Shown here: one piece after another, positions 6,972-18,454 of the stretch | Numbering within the stretch: position 1 is the stretch's first letter | Layout of the letters: every line of letters begins with the position of its first letter | Origin: Rubripirellula sp. | GTDB taxonomy: Bacteria > Planctomycetota > Planctomycetia > Pirellulales > Pirellulaceae | Direction of reading: 5' to 3' | NCBI GenBank assembly: GCA_029245125.1 | Contig: JAQWPZ010000177.1 | Span: forward strand, 1-64,000 | DNA length: 64,000 nucleotides | Made by a program: the position numbers and the translations under genes | The notes under the pieces: model-generated | Database searches by the model: none | Told to the model about the DNA's origin: nothing | What the model saw: only the letters and a program-made list of their open reading frames with translations

Positions 6972-9900
6972 ATGATTGTTCGAATTGCTTTTCTGCTCGT
7001 AGCTGCCTTCGCAGGAGCACTGATGGCCCACGGTGTTGAACCGCCGATCAAATTGCAGCGAATGAAATACAACCATCCGGGATTGGCTGTTGATTTGGGG
7101 GTCGGTCTGTGGGGATGGCCATTGCCGATTGATTACGACCGTGATGGTGACCTTGACCTCGTCGTGTCTTGCAGCGATGTGCCTTACAACGGGACTTACT
7201 TTTTTGAGAACCCTGGTGCTGACGACGGGGCGTTGCCAGTTTTCAAGCCCGGCGTGAAAGTTGCTCCGGGGATTCGTAATCTTTCGTTTTCAATTACCGA
7301 CGGCCAGCCACGAATGATGGTTCCCGCCGCGGAACTGACGGGGGTGTTTGACGGTGATTTTTCGCAGCGTTTGAAAAGGTACCCCAACGCTAAACTGGAT
7401 GATGGTCAGGGGCGGATTCGTGCGAATCAATGGGGTGTGGTCGATTACGACGGGGATGGCGTCGAAGATCTGTTTGCAGGTCACGGATTGTGGGTCGAAT
7501 ATGGTTGGGACAATGCCTTTGATGAACAAGGGCATTGGACGCGCGGGCCACTTCGCGGCTATGTCTACATTCTCCGTAATCGCGGAACGACTGAACAACC
7601 AGAGTACGAACAACCGATGCGGTTGAGCGCGGGGGATGGGCCGGTCGATGTGTTCGGTATGCCCAGTCCTAACTTCGCTGACTTCGATGGTGACGGTGAC
7701 CTCGATTTGTTGTGCGGTGATTTCCTGGATGGCTTTACCTACTTCCAAAATGTTGGTTCGCGGAATGAGCCAAAGTATGCGTCAGGTCGTGTGCTAACGC
7801 GGAATGATCAGCCAATCGATATGCACTTGTGCATGATCGTTGTATCGGCGGTCGATTGGGATGGTGATCAGGATGTTGACCTCGTGGTGGGGCAAGAAGA
7901 CGGTCGAGTTGCTTTGCTAAGGCACACGGGGGTTGTCAGCGGTGGGATGCCGCAATTCGAGCCGCCCGTTTTCTTTCAGCAGCAAGCGGATGAAGTGAAG
8001 TTTGGTGCTCTCGTCACTCCCGTTAGTTTCGATTGGGACGATGACGGCGATGAAGACTTGGTGTGTGGAAACACGGCTGGCGAGATTGGTTGGATCGAGA
8101 ATCTTGACGGATTGAATCCGCCGAAGTGGTCAGCACCACGGTTGTTGGAAATCGATGGTCAACCGATTCGCATCATGGCTGGCGAGAATGGCTCGATTCA
8201 GGGTCCAGCGGAACGGAAGTGGGGTTACACCACAATTGACGTTGCCGATTGGGATCATGATGGGCTGCCCGATATCGTTGCGAATTCGATCTGGGGGAAA
8301 ATTGTTTGGTACCGAAACGTGGGAACAAGAACGCATCCCAAGCTTTCGGCAGCACAAAATGTGAGGGTCCAATGGGAAGGCGATCCACCCAAGCCGGAAT
8401 GGAATTGGTGGAACCCTGCGAAAGACGAATTGGCCACCCAGTGGCGGACCACACCGGTGGTTGTCGATTGGAATCATGACGGGCTGAATGACTTGGTGAT
8501 GCTTGACCATGAAGGTTATCTAGCTTGGTTTCCACGGTCCAAAATCGATGGCGAATCATCTGTGGGGTCTGTGTTGACAGAGCCTGTGTTGACGCTGGGG
8601 CCTGGGCAACGAGTCTTTTCCGGCGGAACCTTTGATAACCGTCACAAACGAGTTGGGGGGAATGACAACACGCCGCTGCAGCTTAATCAGGCTGCGGCTG
8701 GCAAGAGTGGCCGCCGAAAGCTGTGCGTCGTTGATTGGGATGGTGATGGTCGACGCGATTTGTTGGTGAACTCGGTCAATGTTCATTGGATGCGTCAGCA
8801 GGCTGGTGCCAAAGGGAAATACGTGTTTAGCGATGAAGGTCCCTTAAGCGATCGGCGATTGGCGGGGCACACGACGAGTCCCACCACAGTCGATTGGAAT
8901 GGTGATGGTCGACGTGAGTTGTTGGTCGGTGCGGAGGATGGGTACTTCTATCACGCCCCAGTCGACAAAGAATCGGATCAGGCCGCTAAGCGTCCACGCA
9001 AGAATGTGTTGTTCATCGCGGTCGACGATATGCGAGTCGAATTAGGGTGCTACGGTTCGCCACTGGTGCAATCACCTAACCTCGATCAACTCGCAAAAGA
9101 TAGTGTTGTCTTCGATCGTGCTTATTGTCAGCAAGCGGTTTGCAATCCTTCTCGCGCGTCGCTGATGACAGGTTTGCGACCCGACACGCTGGGCGTGACA
9201 GATCTGCCGACCCATTTTCGTGATCGGAATGACCAGTTGGTCACGTTGCCACAGCGATTCAAGCAGGGCGGTTACTTCACGCAAGGCATTGGCAAGCTGT
9301 TTCACAATTGGCGACAAGATCGATGGCGTGGAGATCCCGCATCGTGGACTGTTCCTGAATCGATGCATTATGCAAGTCACGGTCACGATCGACCGGTCGT
9401 GGACGGACCACTGTCCAAGAATCAGTTGCAGACTCCGCGAGTCGAAAGCCGTGACGTTCCAGACGACGCGTATTTTGACGGTCGGATCGCGGATCAAGCG
9501 ATTGATGCATTGCAGTCGATGAATGGCAAACCGTTTTTTCTCGGGGTTGGGTTTTGGAAACCGCACTTACCATTCAATCCGCCTGCCAAATATTGGGACC
9601 GCTACGATTTCAGTCATGTCCGGCTCCCCGATCATTCTCTTCCGCCCACTAATGTGCCGGCCATTGCACTTCATGACAGTCGAGAGTTGTTGCGAAGTTT
9701 TAAATCCGCACCACCGACGGATCATCAGATTCGTGTTCTGCGACACGGGTACTACGCGGCGATTAGCTATGTCGATGAACAGATTGGAAAAGTGATCGGT
9801 GAATTGGATCGGTTGGGTTTACGTGAACAGACAATCATTGTGTTCTGGTCCGACCACGGGTTTCATCTGGGTGAACATGGCCTGTGGTGCAAGACATCGA

Positions 9901-10379
9901 ACTTTGAATTGGACGCTCGTGTGCCGATGATGATCTCGGCTCCCGGTATCGGAACCCCTGGGACTCGGAGTGATTCGCTCGTCGAACTGCTTGATCTCTA
10001 TCCGACGTTGACAGAATTGTGTGGGCTGGATCCACCAAAGGGATTGGAGGGCACCAGTTTGGTGTCGATTCTGCGTGACCCTGCTGTCGAAGTGAAGCAA
10101 GCCTCAATGACTCAGCACACGCGACCCGCCTATCCGCCATCCGGTGGCGCCCCGGATGTTATGGGTTACTCAATTCGCACGTCTCGGTTCCGCTATACCG
10201 AGTGGCGGAACTTCGTTACCGGTGTTGTCGAAGCTGCCGAACTATACGACCACGAACTGGATCCTGCTGAAACCATCAACTTGGCCGCTGATGAGCAACA
10301 GGGTTCGGCAATTCAGGAACACGCGGCGATCCTGGCAGCGTTGCTTGAAAATCAGTCTGATACGGTTTCCAATCGCTGA
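6972..10379 (+). CDS. FG-GAP/VCBS beta-propeller fused to an S1-family sulfatase
   Basis: A 1135-residue exported protein. A signal peptide (ending near residue 22) is followed by a propeller-like region, about 30-660, with nine calcium-type D-x-D/N-x-D-G repeats (such as [25 protein letters not shown] and [13 protein letters not shown]). From about residue 677 comes a complete type-I sulfatase: [11 protein letters not shown] metal site, formylglycine motif CNPSR with Cys724, GKLFHNW, the substrate segment [10 protein letters not shown], the second metal site [13 protein letters not shown], and a normal C-terminal end. The sulfatase half is most like iduronate-2-sulfatase-type enzymes, which remove sulfate from polysaccharides. 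The ATG at 6972 is preferred over an upstream TTG. The fusion has no internal stop and may tether the enzyme to its glycan. Confidence 0.9.
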   Translation: MIVRIAFLLVAAFAGALMAHGVEPPIKLQRMKYNHPGLAVDLGVGLWGWPLPIDYDRDGDLDLVVSCSDVPYNGTYFFENPGADDGALPVFKPGVKVAPGIRNLSFSITDGQPRMMVPAAELTGVFDGDFSQRLKRYPNAKLDDGQGRIRANQWGVVDYDGDGVEDLFAGHGLWVEYGWDNAFDEQGHWTRGPLRGYVYILRNRGTTEQPEYEQPMRLSAGDGPVDVFGMPSPNFADFDGDGDLDLLCGDFLDGFTYFQNVGSRNEPKYASGRVLTRNDQPIDMHLCMIVVSAVDWDGDQDVDLVVGQEDGRVALLRHTGVVSGGMPQFEPPVFFQQQADEVKFGALVTPVSFDWDDDGDEDLVCGNTAGEIGWIENLDGLNPPKWSAPRLLEIDGQPIRIMAGENGSIQGPAERKWGYTTIDVADWDHDGLPDIVANSIWGKIVWYRNVGTRTHPKLSAAQNVRVQWEGDPPKPEWNWWNPAKDELATQWRTTPVVVDWNHDGLNDLVMLDHEGYLAWFPRSKIDGESSVGSVLTEPVLTLGPGQRVFSGGTFDNRHKRVGGNDNTPLQLNQAAAGKSGRRKLCVVDWDGDGRRDLLVNSVNVHWMRQQAGAKGKYVFSDEGPLSDRRLAGHTTSPTTVDWNGDGRRELLVGAEDGYFYHAPVDKESDQAAKRPRKNVLFIAVDDMRVELGCYGSPLVQSPNLDQLAKDSVVFDRAYCQQAVCNPSRASLMTGLRPDTLGVTDLPTHFRDRNDQLVTLPQRFKQGGYFTQGIGKLFHNWRQDRWRGDPASWTVPESMHYASHGHDRPVVDGPLSKNQLQTPRVESRDVPDDAYFDGRIADQAIDALQSMNGKPFFLGVGFWKPHLPFNPPAKYWDRYDFSHVRLPDHSLPPTNVPAIALHDSRELLRSFKSAPPTDHQIRVLRHGYYAAISYVDEQIGKVIGELDRLGLREQTIIVFWSDHGFHLGEHGLWCKTSNFELDARVPMMISAPGIGTPGTRSDSLVELLDLYPTLTELCGLDPPKGLEGTSLVSILRDPAVEVKQASMTQHTRPAYPPSGGAPDVMGYSIRTSRFRYTEWRNFVTGVVEAAELYDHELDPAETINLAADEQQGSAIQEHAAILAALLENQSDTVSNR

Positions 10380-10497
10380 GCCTTTACAGCGTCGAGTGGT
10401 TATACTCGGCTAGGCAGATCGGCTTTGGTGGCGTCCACCATGCGCCGTCGTTTGCCTTCTCTTTATCTTTCAGTTTTGCTCTTTGGGTTTGATCACG

Positions 10498-11430
10498 ATG
10501 TATCGACGACAGTTTCTTCGTTCATGTGCGGCTTCGGTGGCAGCAACGACGGCGTTCCAGCTTCCTGCGTATGCTGACCATCACGAAGGGGATATGCCGT
10601 TCAAAATCTCGTTGGCTGAATGGTCTTTGCATCGGACGCTTCGTGATCCTGCGATCAAGATGACCAATCTTGATTTTGCCAGGGTTGCAAAACAGGAGTT
10701 TGGGATCGACGCGATCGAATACGTCAATCAATTCTTCAAGGATAAAGCCAACGATAAAAAGTACCTGGCAGATCTCAAGCAGCGGAGCGAAGACGAGGGT
10801 GTCAGGAATTTGTTGATCATGATTGACGGTGAGGGACAGCTTGGGGCACCTGATCAAGCAGAGCGGGCCAAGTCGGTGAAGAACCATCACAAATGGGTTG
10901 ATGCGGCAAGATTTCTCGGTTGTCATTCGATTCGCGTCAATGCTGGCAGTCGAGGAAGTTACGAGGAGCAGCAGAAGTTGGCGGCTGATGGTTTAAGTCG
11001 TCTTTCTGAATACGCTCAGACGCAGGGTTTAAACATCATCGTGGAAAACCATGGTGGACTGAGCAGCAACGGAAAATGGTTGGTTGGCGTCATCGAAAAA
11101 GTGGGGATGGATAATTGCGGTACCCTGCCCGATTTTGGCAACTTTACGATTTCGCGTGGACCAAACCCTGAACTTTACGATCGCTACCAGGGTGTTGATG
11201 AACTCATGGAGTACGCCCTTGCTGTCAGTGCAAAGACAAATGACTTTGACCAAGACGGTAATGAGACCAATACCGATTATAAAAAGATGATGCAGATCGT
11301 TGTCGAAAAGCATGGCTATCACGGGTACGTCGGGATCGAGTACGAGGGCCGCGATTTGAGTGAGATGGAAGGCATCAAGAAAAGCAAGGAATTGCTTCAG
11401 CGTGTCGCTAAGAGCCTCGTTAAGAAGTAG
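10498..11430 (+). CDS. Secreted sugar phosphate isomerase/epimerase-like TIM-barrel protein
   Basis: A 310-residue protein of the xylose isomerase-like TIM-barrel superfamily. It starts at the ATG at 10498 with a twin-arginine-type leader ([12 protein letters not shown], then an Ala-rich core, cut near AYADHH). Barrel strands include [47 protein letters not shown] and GYVGIEYEG; the acidic residues at VEN, DFGN and EYEG sit where family members bind a divalent metal. Exported members are common in planctomycetes, and their substrates are mostly unknown. It lies 118 bases after the propeller-sulfatase gene in the same direction and could share its transcript and act on the released sugar, which is inference. 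Confidence 0.8.
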   Translation: MYRRQFLRSCAASVAATTAFQLPAYADHHEGDMPFKISLAEWSLHRTLRDPAIKMTNLDFARVAKQEFGIDAIEYVNQFFKDKANDKKYLADLKQRSEDEGVRNLLIMIDGEGQLGAPDQAERAKSVKNHHKWVDAARFLGCHSIRVNAGSRGSYEEQQKLAADGLSRLSEYAQTQGLNIIVENHGGLSSNGKWLVGVIEKVGMDNCGTLPDFGNFTISRGPNPELYDRYQGVDELMEYALAVSAKTNDFDQDGNETNTDYKKMMQIVVEKHGYHGYVGIEYEGRDLSEMEGIKKSKELLQRVAKSLVKK

Positions 11431-11574
11431 CCCACCGCAATTGCCAATGGTGGAGAAGCCGCGAGGGTTTGGCCCTCGGGCTTGTTGGTCGGATGCTGAA
11501 TCGTCGGACTCTTCGGATACGAGCGAATCGTCGTCGCGATCGATCGACTTGCTGTCCCGGCGTCTCCGCGATTT

Positions 11575-12069
11575 CTAAGACTGACTCTTCGCTGCGTAGA
11601 TTTCAGCGTACTCAATCGACCAGGCGTCGATCAGCTGTTCGAATTCTTTCTGGTCGACCGCGGCGATCGGCAAATAGTAGTTGCGGTTAAATAACTCGCG
11701 ATTCATCACGGTGCCTTTACCCTTCAGTTCCAGCACACGCAGATCGCTGAAGGGACGGATGACCATTTCCAGTCGGCTGTACTGGTTGCTGCGTCGACCG
11801 GAATCTATTCTTAGGTCATCGCGGTGGCATGCTGATCCCCAGCCGACTTCCCCGAACAGTGATTCTTCTTGGAACCCCGGGAAATGATCCGCGACTTGGT
11901 GAACGGCTCCCTCGATTCGGTCCGAAAGGGCGAGTCGATACGACGTATGGAGTCGCCGCAGTTCTTCTTCGCTGAGTTCTTTTTCCCGCTGCTGCGAAGC
12001 TTTTTGGTCAGCTCGCTGCTTTCCTCGCGAGATTGCGGATTCAAGTCGCGATTGAAAGTCGTCACTCAT
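11575..12069 (-). CDS. Conserved-looking hypothetical protein coupled to the tex fragment
   Basis: A 164-residue protein without a domain I recognise and without signal peptide or membrane segment. The first 45 residues are charged and likely helical (RGKQRADQKASQQREKELSEEEL); the remainder is a mixed alpha/beta sequence with SLFGEVGWGSACHRDD and a basic beta-like stretch. Its ATG overlaps the TGA stop of the upstream tex fragment (TGATG at 12069), so it is very likely translated by coupling from the same mRNA. That suggests a partner in RNA or translation metabolism, but nothing in the sequence proves it. Confidence 0.7.
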   Translation of the reverse strand: MSDDFQSRLESAISRGKQRADQKASQQREKELSEEELRRLHTSYRLALSDRIEGAVHQVADHFPGFQEESLFGEVGWGSACHRDDLRIDSGRRSNQYSRLEMVIRPFSDLRVLELKGKGTVMNRELFNRNYYLPIAAVDQKEFEQLIDAWSIEYAEIYAAKSQS

Positions 12070-14591
12070 CAGCTCGAAACATCCGGAGAGGGATTCCCAC
12101 CATCGTTGGCTGGTGGCGGGTTCGCGTCATTCTTTTGTTCGGCTGACTGATTTGCATCAGCCGATTTGCCAGCGTTGTCGGTTTCAGCAGGGCTGCTGGG
12201 AGCCTCGCTCGGGGCAGACGGCGTTGGCATCGACGAGGCGTCCGAGTTCGCGGCTTGAGTGTTGTCACTGGCCGGAGTGCCTGAATCCTTTGTTTCCGCT
12301 TCCGCGGTTGGTGGAGCGGCTTCGGGGGGCGTTTCGGATTTTGGCTTGGCCGGTTTCGGTGCGGATGCCTTCGGTTTCTCCGTTGGAGCGGAGTGATCGA
12401 AAAACTGCATCAAGTCACCAAAGGATCGTAGTGGCTCCTCACCCTTTTGCATCGCATCGGAAATCGGTTTCGATTCCTTTTTGCCAACGACTCGATAAGA
12501 CTCGGGGCGCTTTTCACGTCTTTTTCCACCGCGTCCAGCATCACGTCCTCGGCCGCGCGGTTGTCCGCCGCCACGTGCTTGTCCGCCGCCACGTGATTGC
12601 CCGCCGCCACGTGCTTGTCCGCCTCTGGCTTGTCCACCACCACGGTTGCCTGATTCCGAACGGTTCGAGCCTTGTTGTCCGCCACCGCCACCGCGTGCTT
12701 GACCACCGCGTGCTTGACCACCACCTTGTGCTTGCCCGCCACTACGTCCGCGTCCACCGCCGTCTCGTCGTTGACCGCCGCCACGTGAGTGGTGTGCTTG
12801 TCTGGCTTGTTCGAGCTCTGCTTCACGTTCGGGGGATAGAGCGCTCAAGGCGACCCGCCGACGTTTTTCGTCGATCCCGCTGACCCAAGCGGTGACGATG
12901 TCACCAACTTGAACTGCTTCGTGGAGGTCTTCGACGTAAGAATCGGAGACTCGGCTGACATGGATCAATCCGCTGCAGTCGGGTGCTAGTTCGACAAACA
13001 CGCCGAATGGCATGATTCCGACCACGATTCCAATCGCTTGGTCGCCAGGCTTGAGTCCGCGAAGCGAGGGCATCGTATTCATGACAGCAGGAGCGTTTCC
13101 GCTGGCATCACTGTCACCAAAGGGATCGCACAACCATTGCACTAACTGTTGCGTCCGTCGGGCACCGATCTGCCACTCTTTGATGCATTTGTCTGTTTTT
13201 GATCGGTCGGGTTTTGCCCGCAAGACACGATCCGGGATCTCGGGTGGCGTGACCGAGCTTGATTCGGTCGAGGCCGACTCGGTCGTGCTGGTATCGTTCT
13301 GCTCTGTCTCCGCGGCCGGCTCCGTTTCAGTCGCAGCGGCCTGGTCGGTCACTGCTTCACCGGTATCGCCTGCCGCCGTGTTCGTATCTTCCGCTGCGGT
13401 TTCCTCACCGGCATCGGGAGTCTCCGCTGTCGGTTCGCTCGACGGAGTTCCGCCGTCAGTTGGGGCGGTCGCGTCTGGTGATGCAGAAGCGTCCTGTGCT
13501 TCGGAGGCATCAGCGGCTGTTTCTACAGCGGCTGGGACTTCTGCGGCTGGGACTTCTGCATCGATTGCAAACTCCGCAGCATTTTCACCTGCCGCCGAGA
13601 AATCTTCGACGGGTGCTGGTTGGGGCGTCGTTTGTCGTTCGGCCAGCTTGGTTGGATCGACTGGCTCGGTCAGTTGGGAGTAGTCGGGGGCTTCGTAACT
13701 TGGTGGCGCCGCGGGGGGCAACTCGATTTCCAGGGTTGCCGCCAATTTTTTCGCCAGCGGGTAATCCTCAGGATGGATCAGGGTGCCATCGAGGGGTTCC
13801 TCTGCATTGAAGACCCGCAAGAAGGGGATCGCTTGCCGCGAATTGGCTGAGCTTTCCCATTGCTCCAGGTCAAGCAGTGCTTGGCGTGAATTGAAAAGTT
13901 GTTCGCGGCGTGATTTATCGATCGTGGTCGCCATCTCCGCGGAAATCCCCGGCAGCTTCTGCAGCCAGGAAACGGGTGCAGAGTTAGCATCAACCCCACC
14001 TCGCGAAGCACCGCTGGTCATCACGTCGGTTAGTGCATCAGCGAGTGCATCGTCAGACAATTCCCGTTGAAAAGAACTGAGTCGAAGTTTGAGGGGATCG
14101 ACCTTCGCCAACGCTTGAGCTGGTTGCAGGACCGAAAACGCAAGCCATGCCGCAGCGCGGAATCGTCGTGGTGTGGAACGCATTTCGTCGTTGGCCACGC
14201 CGCTGCTGGCGTAAGCATCGGCACCGCTTCGATCGGCCAGTGTCCAACGTACGGTGTCGGGCGGCGATTGCGAGATCAGATCATTGAGGGCGATCATGGT
14301 CGCCCGTCGGGCGGGGCCGTTACTGATCACAATTAGATCAACGTGATAGGCGTGGATCAGCTCGCCCATTTTGTTGACGGCCTGGCCTCGCTGGCTGGCT
14401 GACAATTGGCAGGGCAGATCTTCGCAGTGCAACAACTGGCCGTCTGCAGAGACGATGGCGGTCGCTGCGGTGCGTGGGCCGACCGCGTCGATCGCAAGAA
14501 CCACCTTGGCATCGACTGCGCCACGATTGACGTGACGACTCAGGTGGTCCGCGGTGATTCCTACCAAGCGAGCTGACGCACGTTCGTGCAA
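12069..14591 (-). pseudogene. tex: C-terminal part of a Tex-like RNA-binding protein, separated from its N-terminal part by an in-frame TAA
   Basis: An 840-codon frame (from a TTG) matching the second half of Tex/YhgF: a YqgF/RNase H-fold region (VVLAIDAVGPRTAATAIV...LIVISNGPARR), the KIDPKSIGVGQYQ-equivalent (KVDPLKLRLSSFQ), the helix-hairpin-helix segment (GVDANSAPVSWLQKLPGIS, IPFLRVFNAEEPLDGTLIHPEDYP) and an S1 RNA-binding domain (LKPGDQAIGIVVGIMPFGVFVEL...GLIHVSRVSD). Long Ala/Pro/Glu and RGG/GGQ-rich inserts follow. The frame continues upstream without interruption to the TAA at 14634-14636; the 14 codons between (ASIREAAESAWWDD) also look like Tex. Either a broken gene, a genuine two-gene split restarting at TTG or at a GTG near the YqgF domain, or readthrough. 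Confidence 0.75.
12540..12775. repeat. RGG/GGQ-box repeat region in the tex C-terminal fragment
   Basis: Degenerate short repeats encode about 80 residues of GGGQ(A/S)RGG units near the end of the protein. RGG-type stretches are commonly disordered and bind RNA. Copy number is likely to vary between strains. Confidence 0.8.
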
Positions 14592-14633
14592 ATCATCCCA
14601 CCACGCGGATTCGGCTGCTTCGCGGATGCTCGC

Positions 14634-16103
14634 TTAGTGTTCCAAGACGAGCTGACGAAGTTCGTCTTCAAAACTTCGGTTCAATCCTGCGGCTACTCGC
14701 TGGAGTTCAGCCACGAGTTTTGTGGCGTCGTACTCGAACGTGCATTGGGCGACTTGACTACGCAAGCCTCGGCCGAGCATGACGACTTCGAAGGAGCTGA
14801 GTTTGTCGCAAGCGAGGCGTTTGCCTTCGAGCGGCTTGAGGACTCCGACTAACCATCGTCGCCGGCGTTGACGAGGCGAAATCTTCTTCTGCTTCTCGGA
14901 TGGTTTGTTGGCCTTGGCCGCCGATTCCTGCTTGCCCGCTTTCGCGGCTGGCTCGTTCTCGGTTGTCGACTGGGGTGCCTCCGCTGGGGCAGCTTCATCG
15001 CTCGAAGAACTTGTTGATTCAGCGACCGTCTCTGGCGATTCCGCTGTGGCAGCCGCTTCATCGGCAGCCACAGCTTCCGTGTTCACCGTTTCCGAGCTTG
15101 CAGCTTCGGGCGTGGCAGCTTCGGGAGTGGCAGCTTCGGGCGTAGCAGCTTCGGGCGTCAGTGCCTCAGCACCGGCAGTGTCAGTCGCTGCGGAGAGTGG
15201 TTTCGAAGAGGTGACCGCGACGGGATCGGCTGGTGCCGTCTCTTTCGAGGCAACTGCATCGGCCGGGGCGGCTGATGATTGGTTAGGGGAAGCGTTGCCA
15301 GCTGCGTCTTGTTCAGCGGCCGCTTGATTTTGATTTGCCGCGTCCTGGCCTGCCTGCGGTGGTTCCGCTTCAATATTCGGCTTGACTGCACCGCTGGCGG
15401 GGGGATCCCCGGCCGGCTGTACGGTTGCTTCAGCCTCAGCTTTATTTTCGCCGGGCGAGTTTGATTTCGCTCGTTTGGCCTTCTTTTCTTTCTTGGTCGC
15501 TGGCTGGGAGTCGGCCTTCTCATCGTGACCATGGGGGTCACTGATGGTGGCGATGTGGATACGGGCGTGTTTTGCCAGCCAACGAACCGCGGAACCGATT
15601 AAGCGCGGATCGCCAGCCAAACGCGTCGCGAGTGAATGGTCGAGATTTTCGGTCGCATTTGGGGCGTCGGTAATCGCTTCGATCTTTGCCGCGATTTCGG
15701 ACGGATCGCCGGGATCATCTTGGAGAGGATTCAACAGACGCACCGCTAGCAACGCTGAATCACTCGCATTTTCCCGCGATTCCGACTTCAACCGGCGTGA
15801 TAGCCGGGCCAGCATTCGTTGGGAATTTGCCTTTTTGATCGCGTGGCCAATGGCCGGATCGGCCAGCGACGTCTGGCTCCACGCTTCACTCAACTCCTCG
15901 CGGCGTGCCGCGATTTGTTGGTTCGTGCGTAGCGCAGCCTCAAGACTCCAGAGGGTTGCCTCATCGAGACCCCCTAGTTCGTCACGGCGGTACCGCGCCA
16001 GAAAAGGCGGCGAATAGCCTTGTTCGAGGAGTGGCAGTGCGAGTCGCAGGCTGGATACATCACAACGCCCGCGTTGGGCAATTGCTTCTAAATCGACGCT
16101 CAT
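14634..16103 (-). pseudogene. tex: N-terminal part of a Tex-like protein, ending at an in-frame TAA
   Basis: A 489-codon frame with an ATG at 16103. It begins like Tex_N: PLLEQGYSPPFLARYRRDELGGLDEATLWSLEAALR corresponds to the Tex segment LLDEG.TVPFIARYRKE.TGGLD..QLR.LE. Residues about 205-405 are a low-complexity Ala/Pro/Glu/Thr insert with Lys-rich edges, absent from ordinary Tex. The last 85 residues resume Tex-like sequence (LSSFEVVMLGRGLRSQV...) and break off at LVLEH followed by TAA (14634-14636), with homology continuing in the same frame beyond it. Tex is an RNA-binding protein implicated in transcription and RNA quality control. The canonical LEDLYLPYKPKR segment is not recognisable, so the protein was already divergent. 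Confidence 0.75.
15100..15159. repeat. 15-bp tandem repeat x4 (TPEAA) in the tex N-terminal fragment
   Basis: Four copies of gcagcttcgggcgtg (minor changes) encode TPEAA repeats in the disordered insert. The unit is a multiple of three, so expansion keeps the frame. Confidence 0.85.
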
Positions 16104-16466
16104 AATGAGTCCGTCTCTACTTGGCTGGTGCCGGATTTCATCGCGAATTGCGAGAGAATCGTAAAATTACGGCTACTGTCGAGAACTGTCAAGCGAGCCG
16201 CGTTCAAGGCATTTCGCTTTGGGCCTATTTCTGACCCGCTGAGCTGGACCTGTTTGGGCAGCTCGATCGGCCGGTCCAAATCGTTCTTCGTTCCCGCTCC
16301 GGCTCTTCTTAATGGTGTTCAGGAACCGTTCCCGGTCCCTGTTCCGTGTTCGATTCTCTCACGCTTCCCAGTTCCAGTTACCAGTTCCAGTTACCAGTTC
16401 CAGGTCACCCCTACCCGGAATCGAGTCTCCGGATGAATCCCGTAGCGGGATCAGCGTCAGGTTTCT
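16104..16466. other. Intergenic region with a 13-bp tandem repeat
   Basis: 363 bases between the tex start and the stop of RNase Y, both leftward genes. It holds three copies of cagttccagttac (16369-16408). It is presumably the tex promoter region; no convincing promoter motif or gene was seen. Confidence 0.6.
16369..16408. repeat. 13-bp tandem repeat x3
   Basis: Unit cagttccagttac; the last copy ends in gtcac. The unit length is not a multiple of three and the site is non-coding. Confidence 0.9.
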
Positions 16467-18029
16467 CTACTTGGCGGTCTCGGTGAATCGGGATTCTCTC
16501 AGTACGGTCACTTTGATCTCACCGGGGTAGGTCAGTTCGGTTTCAAACGCCTTCGCGATGTCGTGGCAGATCGTTGCGGCTTGTTCATCGGTGGTTCGGT
16601 CGCTGTTGACGATGACTCTCAGTTCGCGTCCGGCACTGATGGCGAATGCTTGGCGGACCCCATCGAAGCGGGTCGCAATTGATTCCAGTTCTTCCATCCG
16701 CCTGACGTATCGTTCCAGTGATTCGCGTCGAGCGCCGGGTCGGCTAGCACTACAGGCATCCCCGATTGCGACCAGCATGGTGTAGGGGCGTTCGGTGACG
16801 ATGTCGTCATGATGTCCCAACGCCGCGTGCACGACTTCTGCCGACTCATTGTGCCGTTGCAGGAGATCAGCACCGATCTTGGGGTGTCCACCTTCGAGTT
16901 CGTGATCGGCGGCTTTTCCGATGTCATGCAGCAATCCACAACGCCGCGCCAAGTCGGCATCCATCCCTAGCATCTCGGCCACTAGTCCAGAGACAAAGGC
17001 AACTTCGACGCTGTGGCGGAGAACATTTTGGCTGTAAGAAGTTCGGAAATGCAGGCGGCCAAGCATACGAACGACCTTGTCGTGAAGTCCCGGAACATTG
17101 GCTTCATCGGCGGCCTCTCGGCCCTTTTGCATGATCAGTTCGTCAATTTTCTTGCTTGTCTCTTCCACCACCTCCTCGATCTTGGACGGATGGATTCTGC
17201 CGTCGGCGATGAGGTGATTGAGCGCCAGTCGGGCGATTTCGCGTCGGACGGGATCAAATCCACTGACGATGACCACGCCGGGGGTGTCGTCAATGATGAC
17301 GTCGACGCCGGTGGCTTTTTCGAAAGCGCGGATGTTTCTGCCTTCGCGACCAATGATGCGGCCCTTCATGTCATCCGTTGGCACGTCGACTGTGCTGGTG
17401 GTTGATTCCGCCGTGTGTGCGGAAGCAAATCGCTGCATCGCGGTCAGCAGCATGTCACGGGTCTGCGTATGCACAACCTCGTCGAGCCGTTTTTGGTGCC
17501 GCAGCAGCACCGTCCCCCGCTCGTGCTCGAGTTCTTTTTCGAGTGCCTTGATCAGCTTGTTTGCTGCCTCGTCACGCGACATTCCGCTGGCCTGTTCTAA
17601 GACCGCCAGTTGCTGCTTTGTAAGTTTTTCCAACTGGGAGCGTTGTTCACCAATACCTCGCATTTGCGTCGCCAATCGAGTTTGACTCGATTCCAGCCCA
17701 CGTTGTTGTTTGCGGATTCCCTCTTCCTGCTGAGTCAGTTGGTCTTCACGGCGATCAAGCTTTTGCTCTCGCTGTAATTGTGATTTCCGCGAGACAGTTA
17801 ATTCATCTTCAGCAGTTGCCTTGGCTGCCAAAGCTTCTTCTTTCGCTCGTAACAGAACTTGGCTGCGCTCGGTTTCAGCTTGTTGATGGAGTGAGGCGAT
17901 TAATTTGTCGGCCTCCTCTTGCTGTTGAAGCTGTCGCTTATTCTCCTGCAGCTTGAAGAGCCCGAAAGTCAAAGCTGATCCCACCAGTAGGGAGATCAAG
18001 CCAATTAAAATCGTCGTCGATGTAAGCAT
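16467..18029 (-). CDS. rny: Ribonuclease Y
   Basis: A 520-residue protein with the full RNase Y order: N-terminal membrane anchor (1-25), a long Gln/Glu/Lys-rich coiled coil (about 30-200), a KH RNA-binding domain ([19 protein letters not shown], about 220-240), and an HD phosphohydrolase domain with LRHSVEVA and LLHDIGKA (metal-binding His-Asp), followed by the conserved C-terminal region GRELRVIV...[12 protein letters not shown]. RNase Y is a membrane-tethered endoribonuclease that starts mRNA decay. The length matches the family and the ATG at 18029 gives the expected anchor. It is transcribed away from tilS. The sequence is intact with no odd features. Confidence 0.97.
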   Translation of the reverse strand: MLTSTTILIGLISLLVGSALTFGLFKLQENKRQLQQQEEADKLIASLHQQAETERSQVLLRAKEEALAAKATAEDELTVSRKSQLQREQKLDRREDQLTQQEEGIRKQQRGLESSQTRLATQMRGIGEQRSQLEKLTKQQLAVLEQASGMSRDEAANKLIKALEKELEHERGTVLLRHQKRLDEVVHTQTRDMLLTAMQRFASAHTAESTTSTVDVPTDDMKGRIIGREGRNIRAFEKATGVDVIIDDTPGVVIVSGFDPVRREIARLALNHLIADGRIHPSKIEEVVEETSKKIDELIMQKGREAADEANVPGLHDKVVRMLGRLHFRTSYSQNVLRHSVEVAFVSGLVAEMLGMDADLARRCGLLHDIGKAADHELEGGHPKIGADLLQRHNESAEVVHAALGHHDDIVTERPYTMLVAIGDACSASRPGARRESLERYVRRMEELESIATRFDGVRQAFAISAGRELRVIVNSDRTTDEQAATICHDIAKAFETELTYPGEIKVTVLRESRFTETAK

Positions 18030-18454
18030 TTTGTCCTCGGTATCGAGGACTCGAAAACCACCGATCGGGTCGTCGGGCGAAAAGGCCCAAATCCGGGTGC
18101 GTCCGGTTTACGGAGGTCTTCACGTTTGTGGCACTTCGATAAAGCGTGTCCCAAAATTGAAAACGCTGCCTGGAGAGGTGGCTACAGCAAAACTGTGAGC
18201 ACCAAGCCAATGGCTGCGTCCAACGCAGGATGAATTTGATGAGCAGGGTCCACATCGAGGCACGCAGGTTCGAAATGCGACGTTCAGCTGTCTGCCGAAT
18301 TCCAGTAGGCGAATTCCAGTAGGCGAATTCCAGGGGCAGGTCCGTTTAGCTTTCGCGTCGACCGGTGATTCTGTTGTCCAATGAAGTTGTTAATCTTGAT
18401 GGAGGCCGCTGACCAGATTTCCAATCGCGACCCCTCTCAAGTTAGCAGTTGATT
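18030..18454. other. Divergent promoter region with a 14-bp tandem repeat
   Basis: 425 bases between the divergent rny and tilS genes, expected to hold both promoters. It contains gaattccagtaggc in two full copies plus a partial third (18297-18334). No gene was recognised. Confidence 0.6.
18297..18334. repeat. 14-bp tandem repeat x2.7
   Basis: Copies at 18297-18310 and 18311-18324 are identical (gaattccagtaggc); the third is partial. Non-coding. Confidence 0.88.

Noticed and set aside
12113-12883. 256-codon rightward frame opposite the tex C-terminal fragment
   Set aside because: His/Arg-rich shadow of the RGG/GGQ repeats on the other strand.
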